Assembly: GCA_022771185.1 (NCBI GenBank)
Contig: JALFCJ010000209.1
Coordinates: forward strand, 1 to 5,470
DNA: 5,470 bases
Direction: 5' to 3'
DNA from: Spirochaetales bacterium
Lineage (GTDB): Bacteria; Spirochaetota; Spirochaetia; Sphaerochaetales; Sphaerochaetaceae
A program made the translations under genes and the position numbers. The notes below the pieces were generated by a model. The model was given only the letters and a program-made list of their open reading frames with translations. It searched no databases and was not told where the DNA came from. Positions 1 through 5,470 of this stretch are shown one piece after another (the stretch's first letter is position 1; the number at the start of each line of letters is the position of its first letter).

Positions 1-1
1 C

Positions 2-253
2 CATGGCTTTGGCATAACCTGCATTATCGCAGGCTCAGGGTTTCTCGGCTCTGTAATAGACTCAGTATTGGGCGCTGTTCTTCAAGTTCAATATAGGGCG
101 AAAGACGGCAGTCTGACGGAGGTAGAGGAAGAAAACGGAGAGAAGAACGAGAGGGTGAGGGGAATACCTGGTTTCGATAACGATGCGGTTAACTTTACTT
201 CTGGCTTACTTGCTGCATCCCTTTCCTTGCTCCTTTCAACACTAGTTTGGTAA
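2..253 (+). CDS. DUF92 family integral membrane protein, C-terminal fragment (5' end outside window)
   Basis: The frame is open from the left edge to TAA at 251-253 and gives the last 83 residues of a protein that begins upstream; the TTG at 68 lies inside the conserved domain and is not the start. Two blocks typical of DUF92 (TIGR00297-type) proteins are visible: a Gly-rich block around residues 11-31 (GSGFLGSVIDSVLGAVLQVQ), and, after a charged Glu/Lys-rich loop (residues 32-53), the block GFDNDAVNF (57-65) followed by a final hydrophobic helix (about 66-83). Family knowledge: these are polytopic membrane proteins; the plant member VTE6 is a phytyl-phosphate kinase, so a role on a prenyl-phosphate lipid is conceivable but is not shown for bacteria such as this one. 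It ends 106 bases before groEL and no clear terminator separates them. The family call is fairly secure; the function is unknown. Confidence 0.75.
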   Translation, partial: HGFGITCIIAGSGFLGSVIDSVLGAVLQVQYRAKDGSLTEVEEENGEKNERVRGIPGFDNDAVNFTSGLLAASLSLLLSTLVW

Positions 254-272
254 TCGTTTTTTAATTCTACCC

Positions 273-301
273 TTGCCGTTTTTTATCACTATTGTTATTT
301 T
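273..301 (+). promoter_or_regulatory. weak candidate sigma-70 promoter for groEL
   Basis: TTGCCG (273-278) and TATTTT (296-301) each match the -35 and -10 consensus at four of six positions and are separated by 17 bases. Transcription would start near 308 and give a leader of about 50 bases. The region is very AT-rich, so matches this weak occur by chance; TTGTTA (292-297) with TTTTAT (315-320) is an equally weak alternative. No CIRCE inverted repeat (TTAGCACTC-N9-GAGTGCTAA) is seen. Confidence 0.3.
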
Positions 302-315
302 ACATTTCAGCGGGT

Positions 316-355
316 TTTATCCCATCAGTGAAAAGATTATTTTTTAGGAGATAAA
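316..355 (+). promoter_or_regulatory. possible SD-sequestering leader hairpin before groEL (RNA-thermometer-like)
   Basis: Bases 316-321 (TTTATC) are perfectly complementary to 350-355 (GATAAA). After one C-A mismatch (322/349), C323 can pair with G348. The 3' arm covers the last three bases of the Shine-Dalgarno AGGAG (346-350) and the spacer before ATG 360; the loop (324-347) is 24 bases. Most pairs are A-U, so the stem would melt easily. The pairing is read directly from the sequence; a regulatory role is inference, and short AU complementarity is common in AT-rich leaders. Confidence 0.22.
346..350 (+). promoter_or_regulatory. ribosome binding site of groEL
   Basis: AGGAG lies 9 bases before ATG 360 and supports that start, which gives the expected MAKQL N-terminus. 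An out-of-frame ATG at 355 is only 4 bases from the AGGAG and leads to no known protein. Confidence 0.85.
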
Positions 356-359
356 TGAA

Positions 360-1991
360 ATGGCAAAGCAGCTTCAGTTCAACGAAGAGGCAAGAAAGTC
401 TCTCGTCAATGGCGTTGAGAAAATTTCCAAGGCTGTCATGACAACACTTGGACCAAAGGGTCGTCTCGTACTTCTTGATAAGAAATATGGTGCACCTACT
501 GTAACAAAGGACGGAGTATCCGTTGCACGTGAGATTGAACTCGAGGATCCTTTCGAGAATATGGGAGCACAGCTTCTCAAGGAAGTTGCAGCTAAGACAA
601 ATGATGTAGCTGGTGACGGAACAACAACTGCAACAGTTCTTGCTTGGTCTATTACTAAGGAAGGTATGAAGAGCGTAGCAGCTGGCGTCAACCCAATGGG
701 TATCAGAAGAGGTATCGATAAGGCTGTCCAGGATGCTGTAGAGTGCATCAAGAGCGAAGCAAAGATGATCCAGGACAAGGAAGAGATCGCTCAGGTTGCT
801 TCTATTTCCGCTAACAACGATAGAGCTATCGGTGATGAGATTGCAAACGCAATGGACAAAGTCGGCAAGGACGGCGTCATCACAGTCGAAGAGAGCAAGA
901 CTATCGACACTACAGTAGACTTTGTTGAAGGTATGCAGTTCGACAGAGGTTACCTCTCAGCTTATTTCTGCAACAACAGAGATACTATGACATGTGTCAT
1001 GGACAATCCTTATATCCTTATCTACGACAAGAAGATTTCCAACATGAAGGAGCTTCTTCCTCTCTTGGAGAAGGTTGCCCAGTCCGGTAAGCCACTTGTC
1101 ATGATCGCCGAGGATGTAGATGGTGAAGCTTTGGCTACATTGGTTCTCAATGCTGTCAGAGGAACACTCAATGTATGTGCTGTAAAGGCTCCAGGCTTTG
1201 GTGACAGAAGAAAGGCAATGCTTGAAGATATCGCTGTCCTCACAGGTGGTCAGGTGATTACAGAAGAGCTTGGCATGAAGCTTGAAGATGCAGACATCTC
1301 AATGCTTGGTAGAGCAAAGAGAGTCACAATCGACAAGGACAACACAACTATCATCAACGGTGCTGGTTCTGCTTCTGACATCAAGGACAGAATCGCTATG
1401 ATCAAGGTTCAGATTGCAGACTGCACATCTGACTACGACAAAGAGAAGCTCCAGGAAAGACTTGCCAAGCTTGCCGGTGGTGTTGCTGTAGTAAACGTCG
1501 GAGCAGCTACAGAAGTCGAGCTCAAGGAAAAGAAGCACAGAGTAGAAGATGCTCTCAGTGCAACACGTGCCGCTATTGAAGAGGGTGTAATCCCTGGCGG
1601 TGGCGTAGCTCTTGTCCAGGCTTCTAAGGTTTTGGAAGCTAAGAGCCTCGAAGGTATGACAGAAGAGGAAAAGGTTGGATACAAGATTGTAAGAAGAGCT
1701 CTCGAAGAGCCTATCAGACAGATCAGCGAGAACGCTGGCGTCGATGGTGCAATCGTTGCAGACAAGTGTAAGAACGCTGAGAAGGGTGTTGGCTTCGATG
1801 CAAACACAATGCAGTGGGTCAACATGGTTGAAGCTGGAATCATCGACCCTGTAAAGGTCACAAGAAGCGCTCTACAGAACGCAGCTTCAATTGCAGCTCT
1901 CATCCTCACAACAGAGTGTGCTGTTACTGATATCCCTGCTCCTGCCGCTCCTGCTGCACCAGCAGGAAACCCGGATATGGGCATGATGTGA
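360..1991 (+). CDS. groEL: 60 kDa chaperonin GroEL (Hsp60/Cpn60)
   Basis: This is the ATP-driven group I chaperonin of the cytosol, forming tetradecameric double rings that enclose non-native proteins under a GroES lid. The 543 residues match the usual length of about 545 and align end to end with the family. Visible marks are TLGPKGR (29-35) and the nucleotide-binding loop DVAGDGTTTATVLA (82-95, with D86). The apical segment follows, and then VEDALSATRAA, whose D397 is the ATP-hydrolysis aspartate, running into the GroEL signature AAIEEGVIPGGG (404-415). The C-terminal tail is Ala/Pro-rich and ends NPDMGMM, in place of the repeated GGM tail of the E. coli protein. Codons are strongly biased (AAG, AGA, CTC, ACA), as expected for a highly expressed gene. 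No groES lies in the 106-base spacer or in the partial gene upstream, so the co-chaperonin must be encoded elsewhere; separate groES and groEL are known in treponemes. Identity is certain. Confidence 0.98.
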   Translation: MAKQLQFNEEARKSLVNGVEKISKAVMTTLGPKGRLVLLDKKYGAPTVTKDGVSVAREIELEDPFENMGAQLLKEVAAKTNDVAGDGTTTATVLAWSITKEGMKSVAAGVNPMGIRRGIDKAVQDAVECIKSEAKMIQDKEEIAQVASISANNDRAIGDEIANAMDKVGKDGVITVEESKTIDTTVDFVEGMQFDRGYLSAYFCNNRDTMTCVMDNPYILIYDKKISNMKELLPLLEKVAQSGKPLVMIAEDVDGEALATLVLNAVRGTLNVCAVKAPGFGDRRKAMLEDIAVLTGGQVITEELGMKLEDADISMLGRAKRVTIDKDNTTIINGAGSASDIKDRIAMIKVQIADCTSDYDKEKLQERLAKLAGGVAVVNVGAATEVELKEKKHRVEDALSATRAAIEEGVIPGGGVALVQASKVLEAKSLEGMTEEEKVGYKIVRRALEEPIRQISENAGVDGAIVADKCKNAEKGVGFDANTMQWVNMVEAGIIDPVKVTRSALQNAASIAALILTTECAVTDIPAPAAPAAPAGNPDMGMM

Positions 1992-1995
1992 TAAA

Positions 1996-2030
1996 TAGAA
2001 TGTGGGCCTCCTGACGGAGACCCATTTCTA
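1996..2030 (+). terminator. imperfect hairpin after groEL, likely intrinsic terminator or attenuator
   Basis: The hairpin starts 5 bases after the groEL stop. The upper stem is CTCC (2008-2011) with GGAG (2016-2019) around a TGAC loop. Below a C-A mismatch comes TGGG (2003-2006) with CCCA (2021-2024). A G-T pair and one bulged base then lead to TAGAA (1996-2000) with TTCTA (2026-2030). The T-run behind the GC-rich part is short and interrupted (TTTCT, 2025-2029), so termination may be partial; the structure could also protect the groEL mRNA 3' end. It lies directly before the yajC promoter, as expected at a transcription-unit boundary. Confidence 0.6.
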
Positions 2031-2033
2031 GTG

Positions 2034-2063
2034 TTGACCCCGTAAAATATCACATGCTATTCT
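2034..2063 (+). promoter_or_regulatory. sigma-70 promoter with extended -10, for yajC-secD-secF
   Basis: TTGACC (2034-2039) matches the -35 consensus at five of six positions. After 18 bases comes TATTCT (2058-2063), four of six, preceded by TGC (2055-2057), which is an extended -10 TGn motif. The predicted start near 2070 leaves a leader of about 20 bases. It begins 4 bases after the groEL 3' hairpin. This is the most convincing promoter in the window, though predicted by eye only. Confidence 0.55.
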
Positions 2064-2077
2064 TTTCTTCATTAAAA

Positions 2078-2083
2078 GAGAGG
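2078..2083 (+). promoter_or_regulatory. ribosome binding site of yajC
   Basis: GAGAGG is 7 bases before ATG 2091. It sits in the 9-base loop between TTAAA (2072-2076) and TTTAA (2086-2090), which could form a 5-pair AU stem displaying the site; that stem is too weak to be claimed as regulatory. Confidence 0.75.
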
Positions 2084-2090
2084 TATTTAA

Positions 2091-2519
2091 ATGAACTCAC
2101 TTGTACTTATGGCGGCTGACTCAGCTTCTTCCGCTTCTTTGACATCATCTTTGATTATGTTCGCTGCAATCATTCTCATCTTCTATTTCTTGATCTATAG
2201 ACCACAGAAGAAGAGAGATAAGGAAGCGAAAGCAATGCTTGCAGCTATGAAGAAGGGCGACAAGGTCGTTACTATCGGAGGAATCCACGGTACAATCGTT
2301 ACTGTCAAGGATAAGACAGTCGTCATCAAGGTTGACGACTCTGCAAGAATTGAATTTTCAAAGGAAGCAATCTCTTCCGTAACAAGTAAGGATGCTGTAA
2401 AGACAGCTCCTGAAAACAGCAAGAAGGACAAGAAGGCTGTTGAAGCTAAGACAGAAGAAACTCCAGCTGTAGAAGAGAAAACTCCAGAAACTGAAGAAAA
2501 GACAGAAGAGAAAAAATAA
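2091..2519 (+). CDS. yajC: Sec translocon accessory subunit YajC
   Basis: YajC is a small single-span inner-membrane protein that associates with SecDF and the SecYEG channel. The sequence shows a short Ser/Ala-rich N-terminus, one membrane helix (about residues 19-36), the family hallmark FLIYRPQKKR (33-42) and the cytoplasmic block KKGDKVVTIGGIHGTI (54-69), followed by a short beta-rich region to about residue 97. From about residue 100 to 142 the protein carries a low-complexity Lys/Glu/Thr/Pro tail with repeated EEK/TEE units. This makes it longer (142 residues) than the E. coli protein of about 110. The start at 2091 is supported by its ribosome binding site and by placing the helix correctly. 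It is the first gene of the operon with secD and secF, the classical order. Its stop is followed by one codon and then secD in the same frame. Identity is secure; the tail's role is unknown. Confidence 0.95.
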   Translation: MNSLVLMAADSASSASLTSSLIMFAAIILIFYFLIYRPQKKRDKEAKAMLAAMKKGDKVVTIGGIHGTIVTVKDKTVVIKVDDSARIEFSKEAISSVTSKDAVKTAPENSKKDKKAVEAKTEETPAVEEKTPETEEKTEEKK

Positions 2520-2522
2520 CAC

Positions 2523-4265
2523 ATGAAGAAGACAGGCAGAATCTTGCTGGTTCTGTTGGTGGTCGTGGTTGCATCATTTCTTCTTTACCCTACGGTGAAA
2601 TGGTATATGTTTACGCCCCAGACTATCAAGGAACTGGCTGCCGGATCAAACCTTCAGATTCGTGAATACTCCCGTGGGCAAGCCTCACGGGATGTTCGCG
2701 TTCTTAAGGATAAGGCGAAAACTACACCTGATGGTGAAGTAGACAAAGAATATAAGTATCTTGAAAAGAAAGCTAAAGAGATTTTGAAAGAAAGCGGGAA
2801 GAGCGTCCCTTCCAAGTGGACATGGTTCTCTCTTTTATCTGCTTTCCCTGATGAAGCTTCATTCTTCAGCGCAGTTGAGGAGTCCTACAGAGTAGAGATC
2901 ATGAATGCAAAGAATCTCTCTGGCCGTGTTCTGAACCTGGGCTTGGATCTCCGGGGAGGAATGTCTGTCCTGTTGGATGCAGACACTACTCTTTTTGAAG
3001 AGAAGAATGGAAGAGCTCCTACAGAAGAAGAGCTTACAGCACTCCTCTTGGAAGATATTGACGTTCTCTCAATGCGCATCGACCAGTTTGGTGTAACTGA
3101 GCCTGATATAAGACTTCAGGGAAAGGACCAGATCCTTATTGAGATTCCGGGAGAGGCTGACCCGGAGAGGGTAAACTCTTTCCTCCGCTCGTCCGGTTCC
3201 CTTTCCTTCCATCTGGTAGATGATTCTTTGACAAACAAAGTGAACGCCGAATACAAAAAGAACCCAAGTTCTTTCATTGACGATGACGGTCGCCTTATTT
3301 CTGTAGACTATATCCCTCAGGGAAAGACGCTTCTTGGCTACTATGTTCAGGATGATTATGGCATCGAGTATATGAAGAGCCTTGTAGTCATCTATGATGA
3401 AGTGGCACTGGATGGTAGCCATATCGAGAATGCAAAAGTATCGGAAGGATCTACAAATAACGTTTCAAATATTTCCCCGTCCATTAACTTCAATCTTGAT
3501 GCCGAGGGAGGGAATATTTTTTACGCCTTTACTTCAGCCCATAAGGGAGATTCTTTGGCTGTAGTAATGGACGATAAAGTCAAAAGTGTAGCCACTATCA
3601 ACAGCGCAATAAGAGATTCCGTCTCTCTCACCGGTGCATTTACTCAGGAAGAAGCCCAGTCTCTGGCTGTAGTCTTGAAGACAAGCTCACTTCCTATAGA
3701 ACTTAAAGTGGCTTCCCAGTCTGCTATCGGAGCTACTCTTGGAGACGATAGCGTTAAGATTGCCTTAAAGGCGCTCTTGGCCGGAGTCTTGTTGGTGATC
3801 ATATTTATGGTTGCATACTATGGGTTATCAGGGCTTATTGCTGATTTTGCCCTCTTGATGAACCTCTTTATGATGATAGCCCTTCTTTCTGCCCTTAACT
3901 TTACTCTCACTCTTGCTTCTATTGCCGGAATCGTTTTGACACTGGGAATGGCGATAGATGCCAATGTAATCATCTACGAAAGAATGAAAGAGGAGAAGGC
4001 TACAGGAAAGAGTGGATATGAAGTGGTAAAGGCCGGCTTTGCCAGAGCCTTCTGGACCATTATGGACTCAAATGTCACTACAATCATTGCCGCTGTAGTT
4101 CTGATTGTTTTGGGAACAAGTGCAGTAAAGGGCTTTGCTGTTACTCTCGCTGTAGGTATTGGCTGCTCTCTCTTTACTTCTCTTTTGCTCTCACACTTGA
4201 TATTCGACATATTCATTACTGAAGAGAGTTTCAGACAAGTTCATTTGGGATGGAGGAGAAAATGA
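2523..4265 (+). CDS. secD: protein translocase subunit SecD
   Basis: SecD works with SecF in the inner membrane, using the ion gradient to pull exported proteins through SecYEG from the periplasmic side. The 580 residues are near the family length (about 615 in E. coli). Order: N-terminal membrane helix (about 6-25); a charged, Lys-rich region to about 135; the hallmark GLDLRGG (140-146) opening the periplasmic P1 domain, which runs to about 400; then five membrane helices (about 411-433, 435-458, 462-482, 511-532 and 536-563). The fourth helix of the protein ends in the hallmark GMAIDANVIIYERMKEE (475-491); D479 matches the membrane aspartate needed for ion coupling in characterised SecDF. 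The following AFWTIMDSNVTT (509-520) is also typical. The start lies 3 bases after the yajC stop, with only a weak GAAGAG (2505-2510) 12 bases upstream, so translation probably depends on coupling to yajC. The stop overlaps the secF start (ATGA). Identity is certain. Confidence 0.97.
   Translation: MKKTGRILLVLLVVVVASFLLYPTVKWYMFTPQTIKELAAGSNLQIREYSRGQASRDVRVLKDKAKTTPDGEVDKEYKYLEKKAKEILKESGKSVPSKWTWFSLLSAFPDEASFFSAVEESYRVEIMNAKNLSGRVLNLGLDLRGGMSVLLDADTTLFEEKNGRAPTEEELTALLLEDIDVLSMRIDQFGVTEPDIRLQGKDQILIEIPGEADPERVNSFLRSSGSLSFHLVDDSLTNKVNAEYKKNPSSFIDDDGRLISVDYIPQGKTLLGYYVQDDYGIEYMKSLVVIYDEVALDGSHIENAKVSEGSTNNVSNISPSINFNLDAEGGNIFYAFTSAHKGDSLAVVMDDKVKSVATINSAIRDSVSLTGAFTQEEAQSLAVVLKTSSLPIELKVASQSAIGATLGDDSVKIALKALLAGVLLVIIFMVAYYGLSGLIADFALLMNLFMMIALLSALNFTLTLASIAGIVLTLGMAIDANVIIYERMKEEKATGKSGYEVVKAGFARAFWTIMDSNVTTIIAAVVLIVLGTSAVKGFAVTLAVGIGCSLFTSLLLSHLIFDIFITEESFRQVHLGWRRK
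4252..4258 (+). promoter_or_regulatory. ribosome binding site of secF, inside the secD 3' end
   Basis: GGAGGAG lies within the last codons of secD, with 5 bases between its GGAGG core (4252-4256) and ATG 4262. It fixes the secF start and, with the ATGA overlap at 4262-4265, suggests coupled and balanced synthesis of SecD and SecF. Confidence 0.8.
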
Positions 4266-5470
4266 TTAAGCTGGATGTTTTGAAATACAAAAAGTTGGCC
4301 TTCCTTTTCTCGATCCTCTTCATAGTGGCGGGAGTTATTGCCTTTATAGTTTGTGGTGGATTTAATAAAGGAATCGACTTTGGTTCAGGATACTCCGAGA
4401 CATTCCAGGTCGCACCGCTGGGGTTCACTGTCTCATATACAGGAAAGAGGGGAGCCACCCTCTCCGTATCTGACAATACACTGGTTTTGCAGTTTAGGGA
4501 TGCAGATGGAGTTGAGGAGCATAAGTTCTCCTCTTCCGATTATCCGACGTCTGGGGATTTGGCTTCAGCCCTCTCTTCTCTTGGACTAAGTGTAACGGTG
4601 TCCGATTCTTCTTTGGAGACTCAGAACCTGGTATCAGGCTTTGGTTATCCTGCGTCTCTCTCTTCTACTCCCCATAGGGTGAACTTCTTCACTCCTGGTG
4701 TCGACGTGACCATTGAAGATGTCAGAGATGCAGTGGATAACTTAAATGGAGTAAAAGTCCAGACTGTAGGGGACAGAAACAAAGCCCAGTTCCAGGTGAG
4801 AATTGTCCTTGGTGAAGACGAGGGGCAGAAAGAAGCGGGGGAGAGAGTAGATAATGCCTTGTCTTCCTATTTCGGAGGAGAAAACATTGTAGTCTTAGAG
4901 TCAAACTTTGTAGGACCTAAGTTTTCATCTTCTCTCCTGAAGTCTTCTCTCCTGGCAGTATTGATAGCCTTTGTCTTGATTCTTGTTTATATATCTTTAA
5001 GATTCAGACTCTCATATGCCCTGTCGTCAATCATTGCGCTTATACACGATGTGTTGATGATGCTTTCATTTGTCGTGATCCTGCGTCTTGAAGTCTCAGG
5101 AACCACTATTGCTGCGGTACTCACAATAATTGGATATTCCTTAAACAACACTATCGTAATCTTCGATAGAGTCAGAGAGAATATCAAGAACAACAAGGGG
5201 GCCGATGTGTATGAGATGGTTTCTCTTTCTGTAAGACAGTCTTTTACGAGAACAGCCATCACTACACTCACAACACTCTTTGCAATCGTTCCTCTCGCAA
5301 TATTTGGATCGGGGGAGATAAAACTCTTTGCCATTAATCTTATTTGGGGACTGGTGATAGGTGCTTATTCTTCTTCTTTTATCGCTCCTTCGCTGGTAAT
5401 GTTCTTTCACAAGTTCTCTCCTATCGACAAGATTAAGGAAAAGAAGGAGGAAGAGGAATATTCCCTCGTG
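4262..5470 (+). CDS. secF: protein translocase subunit SecF (3' end outside window)
   Basis: SecF is the partner of SecD in the export motor. The frame from ATG 4262 stays open for 403 codons to the window edge. Visible: N-terminal membrane helix (about 12-31); GIDFGSG (37-43), a variant of the family GIDFxGG; a periplasmic domain whose normal part resumes near residue 142 (the VDVTIEDVRDAV segment); VGPKFSSSLLKSS (217-229); then five helices (about 229-247, 251-274, 281-301, 330-349 and 355-382). The helix at 281-301 ends in GYSLNNTIVIFDRVREN (291-307), and SFTRTAITTLTTL (327-339) is typical. Two oddities stand out. N296 sits where the family usually has Asp (GYSxND). Residues about 47-141 form an extra segment compared with the E. 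coli protein (323 residues), consistent with the greater length. The Lys/Glu-rich end (391-399) suggests the stop is close. Identity is certain; the C-terminus is unseen. Confidence 0.96.
   Translation, partial: MIKLDVLKYKKLAFLFSILFIVAGVIAFIVCGGFNKGIDFGSGYSETFQVAPLGFTVSYTGKRGATLSVSDNTLVLQFRDADGVEEHKFSSSDYPTSGDLASALSSLGLSVTVSDSSLETQNLVSGFGYPASLSSTPHRVNFFTPGVDVTIEDVRDAVDNLNGVKVQTVGDRNKAQFQVRIVLGEDEGQKEAGERVDNALSSYFGGENIVVLESNFVGPKFSSSLLKSSLLAVLIAFVLILVYISLRFRLSYALSSIIALIHDVLMMLSFVVILRLEVSGTTIAAVLTIIGYSLNNTIVIFDRVRENIKNNKGADVYEMVSLSVRQSFTRTAITTLTTLFAIVPLAIFGSGEIKLFAINLIWGLVIGAYSSSFIAPSLVMFFHKFSPIDKIKEKKEEEEYSLV
4928..4954 (+). repeat. short direct repeat inside secF (12 bases, 15-base period)
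   Basis: TCTTCTCTCCTG occurs at 4928-4939 and again at 4943-4954, encoding SSLLK-SSLLA (residues 223-232) at the entry to a membrane helix. It is exact at the DNA level and in frame; it is probably incidental to a Ser/Leu-rich segment, but one unit could be gained or lost by slippage without breaking the frame. Confidence 0.6.

Noticed and set aside
68..253. Separate small 61-residue protein starting at TTG 68
   Set aside because: The same frame is open to the left edge and the residues before 68 continue the DUF92 Gly-rich block, so this is the tail of a longer gene.
286..331. TCACT (286-290) with AGTGA (327-331) as an operator or hairpin before groEL
   Set aside because: Only five pairs with a 36-base loop and a mismatch beyond; it does not resemble CIRCE and is expected by chance.
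374..778. 134-codon minus-strand frame inside groEL
   Set aside because: It is a shadow of groEL codon bias, with no family resemblance in its translation.
1433..2053. 206-codon open frame on the minus strand across the end of groEL
   Set aside because: It lies antisense to an unmistakable groEL and is kept open by groEL's biased codons; its translation is Ser/Ala/Thr-rich with no recognisable domain.
4353..4589. 78-codon plus-strand frame overlapping the start of secF
   Set aside because: It is out of frame with secF, whose conserved helices and motifs occupy the same DNA; no credible ribosome site or domain.
4987..5410. Two overlapping minus-strand frames across the 3' part of secF
   Set aside because: The conserved SecF motifs are encoded on the plus strand over this whole stretch; the antisense products look random.
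1..5470. Mobile elements, tRNA/rRNA genes, CRISPR arrays
   Set aside because: No transposase or integrase frames, no terminal inverted repeats, no regularly spaced repeats and no tRNA-like cloverleaf seen; coding density and gene order are those of core chromosome.

Overview
The window reads as ordinary bacterial chromosome, all genes on the + strand. It holds the 3' end of a DUF92-family membrane protein gene, a complete groEL, complete yajC and secD, and a secF that is still open at the right edge. The GroEL sequence, the yajC-secD-secF order with separate secD and secF genes, and the moderate base composition suggest a spirochaete, perhaps of the Treponema/Sphaerochaeta side. This placement is inferred from remembered family sequences, not from a search.

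Layout: (1) 2-253 is the C-terminal 83 residues of a DUF92 protein. (2) 254-359 is an AT-rich spacer that must carry the groEL control region. It has no CIRCE operator that I can see, but it contains a weak sigma-70-like promoter and a segment complementary to the Shine-Dalgarno/start region of groEL. (3) 360-1991 is groEL, with no groES beside it. (4) 1992-2090 is a compact spacer with an imperfect hairpin that probably ends or attenuates the groEL transcript, followed within a few bases by a good extended -10 promoter for the next operon. (5) 2091 to the right edge is the yajC-secD-secF operon. yajC and secD are separated by one TAA and one sense codon in the same frame; secD and secF overlap by ATGA.

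Together the genes concern protein homeostasis and export. GroEL folds cytosolic proteins, while YajC and SecDF are accessory membrane components of the SecYEG translocon that use the ion gradient to finish translocation. No link between the DUF92 gene and its neighbours is evident beyond adjacency.

I see no undescribed system here. The points most worth a second look are in SecF: an Asn where the family usually has the membrane Asp of the GYSxND motif, a variant GIDFxGG motif, and a roughly 90-residue extra segment in the periplasmic domain. Also worth checking are a possible RNA-thermometer-like pairing in front of groEL and the in-frame yajC/secD junction.
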